NCBI GenBank assembly: GCA_029891385.1
Contig: CM057228.1
Coordinates: 37,389,023 to 37,453,022, forward strand
Reading direction: 5' to 3'
DNA length: 64,000 nucleotides
DNA from: Erythroxylum novogranatense
Lineage: Eukaryota > Streptophyta > Magnoliopsida > Malpighiales > Erythroxylaceae
Position numbers and translations under genes: made by a program. The notes below the pieces were generated by a model. That model worked only from the letters and a program-made list of their open reading frames with translations. It made no database searches and had not been told where the DNA came from. Below are positions 25,062-34,018 of this stretch, one piece after another (within the stretch, counting starts at the first letter, position 1; each line of letters begins with the position of its first letter).

Positions 25062-26048
25062 CTTTGGTTTCTTCTTTAGAGTAGGACATTCAGACTTGTA
25101 GTGTCCAGGCTGATTGCACTCGTAGCAAATGACAGATGAATTCACTGGTTTAGCTTCATCTTTGCCATTCTTCTTGAAAGTCTGATTTCCTTTGGACTTC
25201 TTCTTCCACATGCGTCTTATCTTTCTAGAGATGAAAGATAATTCGTTATCTTCATCACTTGACTCTTGTTCTGATTGGCTGGAGTCGTCATTCTTTGATT
25301 ATTCAATCTTTAACACTTTTGATGACTTCCTCCTTCTTTAAGTCTTGTGACTCTTTTTTCCGGCCTTCAGCGCTATCGACTTGTCCCATTTGGGCTTGTC
25401 TTCAGCATCGAGTTCAACTTCATGAATCTTCAAGGATCCAAGCAACTCGTCAAGCTTTATGCGCTCAAGTCTTTGGCTTCACCTTGCCGCGATAACTTTA
25501 GGTCTCCACCTCTTCGGAAGAATTCTTAAGATCTTTCGAACATGGTCTTGATTGTTGTCCGTTCTTCCAAGAGCTTTCAATCCATTGACAATTGTTTGAA
25601 ATCTTCCAAACATTTGATCAATAGATTCTTCATCTTTCATCCTGAAAAGTTCGTACTGGTGCATAAGATTGCTTATCTTGGATTCTTTAACTTGGCTTGT
25701 GCCTTCGTGAGCAATGGACAATGTGTCCCACATCTCCTTCGCGGTGTCGCATCCATGGACTTTGTCATACTCGCTCCTGCTTAGGGCACAGGTCAAGAAG
25801 AACTTCGCTTTTGAGTTCAGCTGTATCCTCGCCTTTTGGTCAGCCGTCCATCTTATTCGTGGAATAGAATTCCCATCTTCATCTACTGGTGTATAAGGTC
25901 CATTCTCTATCACGTCCCAAAGGTCGACATGAGTAGATTCTATGAATAGCCGCATCCTATCTTTCCAGTAATGATAATCTTCTCCATTGAATGCTGATGG
26001 TCTAGTGACTGAGGCTCCTTCTGCGATGTATATATGTGATTCCGCCAT
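25062..26048 (-). pseudogene. SIRE D gag
   Basis: Starts with ATG at 26048, 43 bases inside the PBS, and encodes the SIRE-type capsid N-terminus (FNGEDYHYWKDRM, WDVIENGP, then NQYELFRMKDEESI-like UBN2 helices). The frame shifts near 25480 (KVIAAR), and a short stretch to 25212 is out of frame with a stop. The nucleocapsid knuckle CYECNQPGHYKSEC (CX2CX4HX4C, 25082-25124) is intact in the next frame. Gag forms the particle; D could not make the full-length protein. Confidence 0.88.
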
Positions 26049-26090
26049 TATCTTTGATTCACACTTTGCTATAGTGATCCTTGAATACCA

Positions 26091-26103
26091 GGCTCTGATA
26101 CCA
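26091..26103 (-). promoter_or_regulatory. Primer-binding site of SIRE D
   Basis: The minus strand reads TGGTATCAGAGCC two bases inside the 5' LTR end (..TTCACTTCA AT), an exact match to the initiator tRNA-Met type PBS also used by element G. Confidence 0.9.
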
Positions 26104-26105
26104 AT

Positions 26106-27007
26106 TGAAGTGAATCACACGTTAATACAATACTTAGAAAACGATATAAGAATGCACGAGAAGGGGGTTGAATTGTGTATTCCCTTTTGAAATTCTTTCA
26201 AAAGCATTTGTTAGAAATAAGATTCTTTTCTGAACTTCCGATAGATTCTAATTAATCAAAATTTGAAAACTTTGTTTCTGAACTATGTAATGATAAAACT
26301 TGAATCTAAAGAGAGATAGAGTAAGAGTAGTTGACACAACTATTTATCCTGGTTCACCCCAAACCGTGGGCTACGTCCGGTCATCGAGTTCTTTACGAGA
26401 TTTCACTATCTCTTCAACTTTACAAGTATTCTTTACGAGCCTCTTGGTCTCTACAATCAGTATTCTTTCACACTTAGCCTCTGCAGGCTATCTGCACTAC
26501 TTTCTCACAGAAAACTATTTGAAAACTTATTACAGTAAAAATAGCTCTCGGCTAATTTGCACAGTATGTTTTTTACAATCGCATAGATGTAATTCAGCTA
26601 ATTTTTCAACTAACTTTGCAATCTTGACTTGACTTGTATTTATAGCCTTCGTCTCAAGCGCTTCTTGATTCTTGTTTACGGATTCTTGCTTCTTGAATCT
26701 TGTTTCTTGAATCTTTAAAAGAGCAGTTAATCGATTGAATTCATAACTTCTTCGAATCCGACTCTTCGTTTTCTTTTTGAATTCAGCGTCAGCTTTTCTC
26801 CGTCTGTATTTTTACGTCTGTGTTTCTGCGTCTGTGTCTGTTTTTTACTTTATGTCTGCGTCTGTATCTACAATTCTCTTTTGCATCTGCGTCTTTTTTT
26901 TTTGTTCGTCTGCATCTGCGTCTGTTCTTTCAATTCGCATCTTCATTTGTTTTTATTTTGTGTCTGTCTCTACGTCTGTGTTTCTCTTTCCGTCTGCGTC
27001 TTCGTCT
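26106..27007 (-). repeat. SIRE D 5' LTR, 3' segment (to LINE insertion)
   Basis: Matches 3535-4440 of the 3' LTR up to CTGCGTCTTCGTCT, where LINE E breaks in. The remaining ~90 bp is at 38133-38223. It includes a TATA box at 26636-26645 (minus) and the CGTCTG-rich block at 26780-27006. Confidence 0.9.
26636..26645 (-). promoter_or_regulatory. TATA box of SIRE D 5' LTR
   Basis: The minus strand has CTATAAATAC, identical in the other three SIRE LTRs. As the 5' LTR copy it would drive D leftward, but LINE E and element G now sit within the upstream U3. Confidence 0.65.
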
Positions 27008-28052
27008 TTTTGATGAAAGGTAAATTTATATTCATCAAAAGAATTGAGTATGTACACATACAGAGGGGCATACCCCAGTCAAAAGGGAGGAACCGAACCC
27101 TCGTCATGAAGCGCAATAACCTCCTAACAAGGGGGTACAAAAATAATAAAAGGAACAAAAGGGCCCAAACGTTCTACAACTAACGGTGCATACAAGGAAG
27201 CCCAAGAATCACTCTACAAACAGGTGGGCTAAAAGCTAGCCACTCAACCGAACAGTAATACAAATGAACGCCCAAACGAGTGGGCCACAAGGCTCAGCAA
27301 ATTAACAGGAGGTGCCCAGACGCAAACTCCACCAAAGGTAGGCGTCACCCAAAAGAGCAGTACACAACAAGACAAGAAAATAACGCCAGAAAGTCATTGC
27401 CTACTCGCCGGCGGGTTCCAAGGGCATCCATAAACTGCGGAATATGCATGCAAAAGGAACCGCAGAGAGTAACCCGGCAAAGCACAATCCACATTGCCAA
27501 GCCAACCCATCCTCCCGAATCCGCAGGACTAAGTGAAGTTTGAAAACGGTAGCGTACCGACGGGAGGCGATTAGTAATCCTCCATCAGAGCACAATACCT
27601 CGAGACGGCGTCATGCAATCCCAAATTGAAGCAACGACGTCGTAGGAACCCCCACAAAATGCAGACCCACAAAAATGAGTCCCGAAACCCAGCAATCCAA
27701 CACTGCAAACAAAATGCCTGCCATCCAACACCAAATGACGACGAAGCAGCAAATCAACCAGTTGTGCAAATCCGCTATCTCCACATAACCCCCAGTCAGA
27801 GACGAACAGAACCACCCCCCATGACAGACCGGCGCGCGAGCCAACAATACTATCCCAACAAGGAACACAATACCCTCCATAGTAGCCAACCGAGATATCT
27901 ACCCCACACCGGAAGGAGGGGGATCAGTTCGACAGCCCTGGAGTACATAAAGAAACACGCCATAAAAGAACCCCGTAGGAGGCAATTAACAGCCGTCAGG
28001 GTTCAATATCGTCCACCCGAGAGGATGAACCAGTGATGACAACACCGCATCA
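27008..28052 (-). mobile_element. LINE E 3' UTR, distal part
   Basis: Non-coding LINE sequence. On the minus strand it ends GTTCGGTTCCTCCCTTTTG..ATAAATTTACCTTTCATCAAAAA, a tail form common in plant L1 elements. Several open frames occur on both strands in this GC-richer stretch, but none has a recognisable motif, and they sit downstream of the ORF2 stop. I do not call them genes. Confidence 0.75.
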
Positions 28053-28129
28053 TGTTAAGTCCAAACGACTTTTCTTAGATATGATTTTAATGTATAACAA
28101 AAGAGCAAAATAAAAGAAAAACAAAAACA

Positions 28130-28320
28130 GACGAAGTCATACAGACGAAGGAACACAGACGAAGACGCTAGATGAAACAGACGCAGACGTAGATGCGAAA
28201 TAGTAAAGCAGACGAAGTCATACAGACGAAGGAACACAGACGCAGACGCTAAGAAAAGTAGACGCAGACGCAGATGCGAAATAGTAAGCGGAACCTGAGA
28301 TGAAGTAAAAGCGAGCCGCA
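28130..28320 (+). repeat. CAGACG-rich repeat in SIRE G 5' LTR U3
   Basis: Repeated CAGACGAAG / CAGACGCAGACG words with two longer near-copies of AGTCATACAGACGAAGGAAC about 75 bp apart. It corresponds to the CGTCTG blocks of D. In G it has been partly rearranged, with a ~75-bp duplication. Confidence 0.75.
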
Positions 28321-28473
28321 GACGAAGCACGAGCGATAAAATATGAAGAAGAAAAACATATGCGAATTGAAAGAAGGCGAAGAAGTCGATTCGAGTTAAT
28401 TCTGAACTCAACTGAATAACCGTTTCTTTAAAGATTCAAGAAACAAGAATCAAGAAGCAGTTGGAGACGAAGG

Positions 28474-28483
28474 CTATAAATAC
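28474..28483 (+). promoter_or_regulatory. TATA box of SIRE G 5' LTR
   Basis: CTATAAATAC within GACGAAGGCTATAAATACAAG, conserved in all SIRE LTRs here, about 540 bp before the LTR end. The likely promoter of G, firing rightward. Confidence 0.7.
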
Positions 28484-29026
28484 AAGTTGAAGTCAAAGAT
28501 TGCAAAGTTAGCCAAAGTTAGAAAAAGTGAGCAAAAGTTAGCGAAAGTTAACCAAAAAGCATTCTGTTTAATTTAGCTGAGAGCTATTTTACTGTAACAA
28601 GTGTGCAAACACTTTTCTGAGAAAAAGTAGTGCAGATAGCTGCAGAGGCTAAGTGTGAAAGAATACTGATTGTAGAGACACGAAGAGGCTCGAAAAGAAT
28701 ACTTATAACGTTGAAAGAGATAGTGGAAATCTCGAAAAGAACTCGAGGATCGGACGTAGCCCACGGTTTGGGGTGAACCAGATAAATTGTCATGTCAACC
28801 ACTCTCACTCTATCTCTATTTTAGATTCAAGTTTTATCATTACTTAATCGATAAACAAAGTTTTCAAAATTTTGATTAATTAGAATCTATCGAAGTTACG
28901 TAAAAATTTTATTTCTAACAAACAGTTTTGAAAGATTTTTCAAAAGGGGAATACACAATTCAACCCCCCTTCTCGTGCATTCTATATCGTTTATAAGTAT
29001 TGTATTAACGTGTGATTCACTTCAAT

Positions 29027-29039
29027 TGGTATCAGAGCC
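29027..29039 (+). promoter_or_regulatory. Primer-binding site of SIRE G
   Basis: TGGTATCAGAGCC, two bases after the LTR end. It is complementary to the 3' end of initiator tRNA-Met and identical to the site in D. Confidence 0.92.
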
Positions 29040-29081
29040 TGGTATCCAAGGATCACTTTAGCAAAGTGTGGATCAAAGATA

Positions 29082-30065
29082 ATGGCGGAATCACATGTAT
29101 ACATCGCAGAAGGAGCCTCAGTCACTAGACCTCCAGCATTCAACGGAAAAGATTATCATTACTGGAAAGATAGGATGCGGCTATTCATAGAATCTACTCA
29201 TGTCGACCTTTGGGACGTAATAGAGAACGGACCTTATACACTAGTAGACGAAGATGACAACTTCATTCCACGAGTCAGATGGACGACTGACCAGAAGGCG
29301 AGAATACAACTGAACTCAAAGGCGAATTTCTTCTTGACGTGTGCCCTAAGCAGGAGCGAATATGACAAAGTCCACGGATGCGATACCGCGAAGGAGATAT
29401 GGGACACATTGTCCATCGCTCACGAAGGCACAAGCCAAGTTAAAGAATCCAAGATAAGTATTCTTGTGAACCAGTATGAACTTTTTAGGATGAAAGATGA
29501 AGAATCTATTGATCAAATGTTTGGAAGATTTCAAACAATTGTCAATGGATTGAAAGCTCTTGGAAGAACGTACAACAATCAAGACCATGTTCGAAAGATT
29601 TTAAGAAGTCTTCCAAAAAGGTGGAGACCTAAAGTTACTGCGGTGCAAGAAGCGAAATATTTGAGCGTGCTAAAACTTGACGAGTTGCTTGGATCCTTGA
29701 AGATTCATGAAGTTGAACTCGATGCTGAAGACAAGTCCAAACGGGACAAGTCGATAGCGCTAAAGGCTGGACATAAGAATCACAAGACTCAAAGAAGGAG
29801 GAAATCATCAAAAGCGCTAAAGATTGAAGAATCAAAGGATGACGACTCCAGCCAATCAGAACAAGAGTCAAGTGATGAAGACGACGAGTTATATTTCATC
29901 TCTAGAAAGATTAGACGCATGTGGAAGAAGTCCAGAGCAAACCAGATTTTCAAGAAGAATGTCAAAGATGAAGCTAAGCTAGAGAAGTCATCTGTCATCT
30001 GCTACGAGTGCAATCAGCCTGGACACTACAAGTCCGAATGTCCCACTCTTAAGAAGAAACCATAG
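29082..30065 (+). CDS. gag: SIRE G gag (327 aa, open)
   Basis: The start ATG is 43 bases after the PBS. The N-terminal ~190 residues form the copia gag core: FNGKDYHYWKDRM at the start, WDVIENGP, and EIWDTLSIAHEGTSQVKESK, which is the UBN2-type region. A Lys/Arg-rich and then Asp/Glu/Ser-rich stretch (about 220-270) leads to one zinc knuckle CYECNQPGHYKSEC (residues 307-320) with all four ligands. The TAG that ends the frame at 30063 follows ..LKKKP. D reads on here as KKPKKSREGKKS, so this stop probably truncates a longer gag-pol fusion. Gag packages element RNA in cytoplasmic particles. Confidence 0.88.
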   Translation: MAESHVYIAEGASVTRPPAFNGKDYHYWKDRMRLFIESTHVDLWDVIENGPYTLVDEDDNFIPRVRWTTDQKARIQLNSKANFFLTCALSRSEYDKVHGCDTAKEIWDTLSIAHEGTSQVKESKISILVNQYELFRMKDEESIDQMFGRFQTIVNGLKALGRTYNNQDHVRKILRSLPKRWRPKVTAVQEAKYLSVLKLDELLGSLKIHEVELDAEDKSKRDKSIALKAGHKNHKTQRRRKSSKALKIEESKDDDSSQSEQESSDEDDELYFISRKIRRMWKKSRANQIFKKNVKDEAKLEKSSVICYECNQPGHYKSECPTLKKKP

Positions 30066-30686
30066 AAGAGTAGAGAAGGCAAGAAAAGCATGATGGCAAC
30101 GTGGGAGGACCTAGATTCATCGAGAATCGATCTGAGTTCGAATCGTCGAACATGCAAACATCTGCAGTAGCTGAGGAAGATAGTGATGAGGAGGTAAAAT
30201 CTGACTACGATAATTTGCATGATGCCTACTCAGAATTGTTAGAAGATTCTCATGCTGTTCTGAAACAGTACAAACTGTTAAAGAAAAAGTATGCAAAAAA
30301 TATTAGACGTACTGAAGTAATAGAGAGAAAATGTCCATCTAAAGAAGCAATTAGAGGAGAAAATAAAGTCATAGAGCGATCGGAAGAGATTAATCGACTT
30401 AAACAAAGAATTAAGAATCATCACCGATTTAGCTACCTTCACAGAGAGCACTAAAAAAATGAATGAAATGCTTGGAAAATGTAGACATCCGGGTGATAAA
30501 ACCGGATTAGGGTTTACTGCTAACAAGACTCAGTCTCATAAAAAACCTTTCTTTCAAAAGAGAAACCCTAATAAATATCGTTTTGATCAACGTTCTAGTT
30601 ATATGCATCAAAGAACTCATCATATGCATACTACTAACCATAAAGACCCAATAAAATTTGGATACCAAAAAATAAAATAGTTTCTC
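30066..30686 (+). pseudogene. SIRE G gag-pol linker (coiled-coil region)
   Basis: Counterpart of the D linker. An acidic segment (AVAEEDSDEEVKSDYDN) is followed by a Lys/Leu/Glu heptad region, now broken by frameshifts at about 30340-30455, then NEMLGKCRHPGDKTGLGF and a basic His/Gln-rich tail. Several frame changes relative to D show decay. No enzymatic motif. Confidence 0.75.
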
Positions 30687-31101
30687 TTGCAGATATCCTT
30701 CCTTGGAAGATACGGCAAGCACCATTGGTATTTAGACATTGGATGCTCGCGACATATGACGGGAAAAAGGTCTATGTTCCTAGACCTTCAGTATAAGAAG
30801 GGAGGATCGGTAACTTTTGAAGACAACCAACAGGGCAAGATCATTGGAATCAGTAAAATCGGTAAAGATTCCTTTGCATGCATAAATAATGTACTGCTTG
30901 TTGATGATCTGAAGCATAACTTGTTTAGCGTCAGTCAATTGTGTGATTCTGGTTTCACAGTCACATTCAATCAAAATCTTTGCAAAGTCAGAAACAAAGA
31001 TGGGTCTATACTTTTCTCTACCAAGAGAAGAAACAATCTTTACAAAATTAATTTAGAAGATTTTCAAAGCCAAAGTATTTCATGTTTTCTATCTTCCGAA
31101 G
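30687..31101 (+). pseudogene. SIRE G aspartic protease (active-site change)
   Basis: The frame opening at 30687 reads HHWYLDIGCSRHMTG. The copia protease triad is DSG; here Ser is replaced by Ile (GACATTGGA), while D keeps DSG. Downstream strings INNVLLVDDLKHNLFSVSQL and GFTVTFNQNLCKVR follow the family order. The enzyme would cut the gag-pol polyprotein; with DIG it should be inactive. Confidence 0.85.
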
Positions 31102-32401
31102 AAGAAAGACTAATCTGGCATAAAAAGCTAGGTCATGTCTCTTTTAAACATATTTCAAAGTTGGCAAAACATGATTTGGTAAGAGGATTGCCAAAAATAA
31201 GTTTTGACAAAGAGTTTTTCTGCAAAATTTTAAAAGGAAAACAAGTTAAAACCTCTTTTCTTAAAAATTTTGTAACATCATCTAGACCTTTAGAACTGTT
31301 ACATATGGATTTATTTGGTCCAACAAGGACAATAAGTCTTGGCGGAAAGAAATATGGACTTGTTATTGTTGATGACTTTACTCGATTTTGTTGGATATTG
31401 TTTTTATCACACAAAGATGAATCTTTTAAGTGCTTTAGGACCTTATCCGAAAAGTTCTGAAATGAAAAAGGAGTGTCTATAGCGAGATCGGGGATGACCA
31501 TGGTGGAGAATTTGAGAATGAGAAGTTTAGGTTATTCTGTGAGGAGAATGGAAATTTCCACAATTTCTGCTCCCCCGGACTCCACAATGTAATGGAGTTG
31601 TTGAAAGGAAGAACAGGCGATTCAAGAGATGGCAAGGACCATCTTTGTGTGAGATGAATCTTCCTAAATACTTCAGGCGAAGCGGTGAATACGACTTGCT
31701 ACATACAGAATAGAATTCTGTTGCGACCCATATTGAAGAAGACTCCTTATGAGTTATGGAATGAAAGAAGACCAAACATATCTTACTTTCATCCATTCGG
31801 GTGCAAGTGCTCTATTCTGAATACAAAGGATCTGTTGGATAAATTCGACTCAAAGACCTATCCAGGAATCTTTCTAGGCTACTCATTATCGTCTAAGGCA
31901 TTTCGGGTGTACAACCTTACTTCAAAGACAGTTGAGGAGACCATCCATGTCAAATTTGATGATAGTTCCCAACCTCATAAGGAAGATGACATAGAAACTG
32001 AAGGTCCTTCAAAGAGCTTAGATGATAGTACAGAAACTCCATCATCAGGAACTCATGTAGAAAAAGTTGAAGATATTCCAGAAACTATCAGACTGAAAAG
32101 AGACTGGAAATATAAAAGTTCTCATCCAGAAGAATTAATTATCGGAGAGACCTCAGAAGGAGTTAGAACAAGGCCCAGATTCAGAAGAGAAGCTAATGTG
32201 GCTTTTATCTCTGAAATAGAACCTAAGAAGGTTGAGGAAGCTCTTCAAGACGAAGCTTGGGTGTTAGCCATGCAAGAGGAGCTGAATCAATTTACTAGGA
32301 ATAATGTGTGGTCCTTAGTTTCGAAACCCTCTAAGAAATCCATCATAGGAACCAGATGGGTCTTTTAGAATAAGTTAGACGAATCAGGAAGAGTGAGTTG
32401 A
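31102..32401 (+). pseudogene. SIRE G integrase (frameshifted)
   Basis: IWHKKLGHVSFKHISKL supplies the His pair, but the Cys pair is damaged (FCKILKGK where D has FCENCLKGK). LHMDLFGP gives the first catalytic Asp and VIVDDFTRFCWILF follows. From 31461 to about 31735 the frame is destroyed (the SDHGGE and VVERKNR region is only readable in pieces). It resumes at KTPYELWNERRPN, FHPFGCKC, GIFLGYS and the C-terminal GTRWVF. Stops are at 32366 (TAG) and 32399 (TGA, shared with D). Not functional. Confidence 0.87.
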
Positions 32402-33093
32402 AATAAGGCTAGATTAGTAGCACAAGGCTATAATTAGCAAGAAGGAATAGACTACAATGAGACGTATGCTCCAGTAGCAAGACTTGAAGCCATTAGGATT
32501 CTGCTGCCATATGTTGTGTGTCATGATATAAAGCTTTTTCAGATGGATGTGAAGAGTGCCTTTCTGAATGGTTTTATAGACGAAGAGGTGTATGTTAAGA
32601 AACCACCTAGTTTCGAGGATGTTAAGAATCCAGACCATGTCTATAGACTTCATAAAGCCTTATACGGACTGAAGCAAGCTCCTAGAGCTCGGTATAATCG
32701 TCTGAATACTTTTCTCTTAGAGAATGGTTTTAGTAGAGGTCAAGTTGATAAGACGTTCTTTAGGAAGAATTTTCATAATGTTTTTATTTTAGTTCAGATT
32801 TATGTTGATGATATTATTTTTGGTGCTACTTCAAACAAGCTATGCATGAAGTTTGAGAGTCTAATGAAGAAAGAGTTTGAAATGAGCATGATGGGTAAAT
32901 TAAAGTTCTTTCTTGGGTTGCAAGTTAAGCAGACCGAAGAAAAGATCTTTATTCATCAACAAAAGTACGTGAAAGAATTGTTGCTTAAATTTGATATGCA
33001 GAATGTGAAGCCTATGGCGACTCCGATGCACCCTTCAAACCTTTTTTCGAAAGATAAAATTGGTAAGAAGGTGGATCAAACCACAGATAGAGG
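32402..33093 (+). pseudogene. SIRE G reverse transcriptase
   Basis: Starts NKARLVAQGY after the shared TGA, with a TAG soon after (normally Gln-Gln-Glu-Gly). FQMDVKSAFLNG, YGLKQAPRARY and YVDDIIFGAT are all present, then MMGKLKFFLGLQVKQ and the thumb to PMHPSNLFSKD. The frame from 32516 is open to 33095, where a one-base loss (AGAGGGTGATCGG against AGAGGGATGATCGG in D) ends it. Catalytic Asp residues are intact. Confidence 0.9.
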
Positions 33094-33756
33094 GTGATCG
33101 GTTCTTTCTTGTATCTTCTGACAAGTAGACCTGATATTTTATTCAGTGTTTGCTTGTGTGCAAGGTTTCAGGCCGATCCTAGAGAGTCTCATTTTATTGT
33201 CGTTAAAAGAATTATGAGATATCTTGCAGGTACTACTGATCTTTGCTTAATGTTTGAGAAAGGTAGAGATTTCAGGTTAATTGGATATTGCGATGCGGAC
33301 TATGCCGGAGATAGAATTGAAAGGAAGAGCACAAGTGGAGGATGTCATTTTCTTGGTGCAAACCTAGTTTCCTGGTTAAGCAAGAGACAAAGCTCGATAG
33401 CTCTATCAACTGTCGAAGCAGAATATATGTCTTCCGCAAGCTGTTGCTCACAGACGTTGTGGATCAAATATCAACTTGAAGACTATTCAGTTCGAGAAGA
33501 AGAGATTCCAATCTAATGCGACAACACAAGTGCAATCAATCTATCAAAGAATCCTATTCAGCATTCGAGGGTGAAGCACATCGAAGTCAGACATCAGTTT
33601 CTGAGAGACTATGTTCAGAGGAAGGTGGTGCGTCTACAGTTCATCGAAACAGAGTCTCAGTGGGCAAACATCTTCACTAAACCATTGAGTGAAGAACAGT
33701 TCCAGAAGATCAGACGCAATCTTAACATGGTTATGTTAAGTGAACAGTCAGGCTAA
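33094..33756 (+). pseudogene. SIRE G RNase H
   Basis: RPDILFSVCLCARFQ, GYCDADYAGDRIERKSTSGG and ALSTVEAEYMSSAS carry all expected catalytic acidic residues, better kept than in D. A TAA at 33514-33516 (TAT, Tyr, expected before CDNTSAIN) splits off the last ~80 codons (33517-33756: NIFTKPLSEEQF, NMVMLSEQSG). The final TAA at 33754 is the natural pol end, 262 bp before the next ORF. Confidence 0.9.
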
Positions 33757-34018
33757 AGGGACGTCAAAACTAACGGCGTCAGGAACAGTGAGTTACAACT
33801 GGTAACTTCTCTGACAAGAAAGTTTTGGAGGGAAACGCCTCACGATTTTCAGAATCCCTATGATTCTAGAATACGCGTGATAAGACCCTTCAAGTTGCCT
33901 GAAGCTGATATCATTGCGGTTACTCTCATCACCAGACGGTTCATCTTGCTTTCCAAATTCTCTCAATCATCCTACCCTAGACGAAAAGCTAACCAGAGAC
34001 AGTTTTCGTTCTAAAACA

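Larger units (their letters stand above)
28053..29024 (+). repeat. SIRE G 5' LTR (972 bp)
   Basis: TGTTAAGTCC..GATTCACTTCA. Compared with the 3' LTR (991 bp) it differs mainly by short indels clustered at CG/CTG/CAG sites, for example ATCGATAAAC against ATCAGTAAAT. It holds the CAGACG-rich block at about 28130-28320 and the TATA box at 28474. Confidence 0.95.

Noticed and set aside
27280..28036. Several overlapping frames (64-136 codons) on both strands in a GC-richer region
   Set aside because: They lie in the LINE 3' UTR, downstream of the ORF2 stop, mutually overlapping and without motifs; most likely non-coding.
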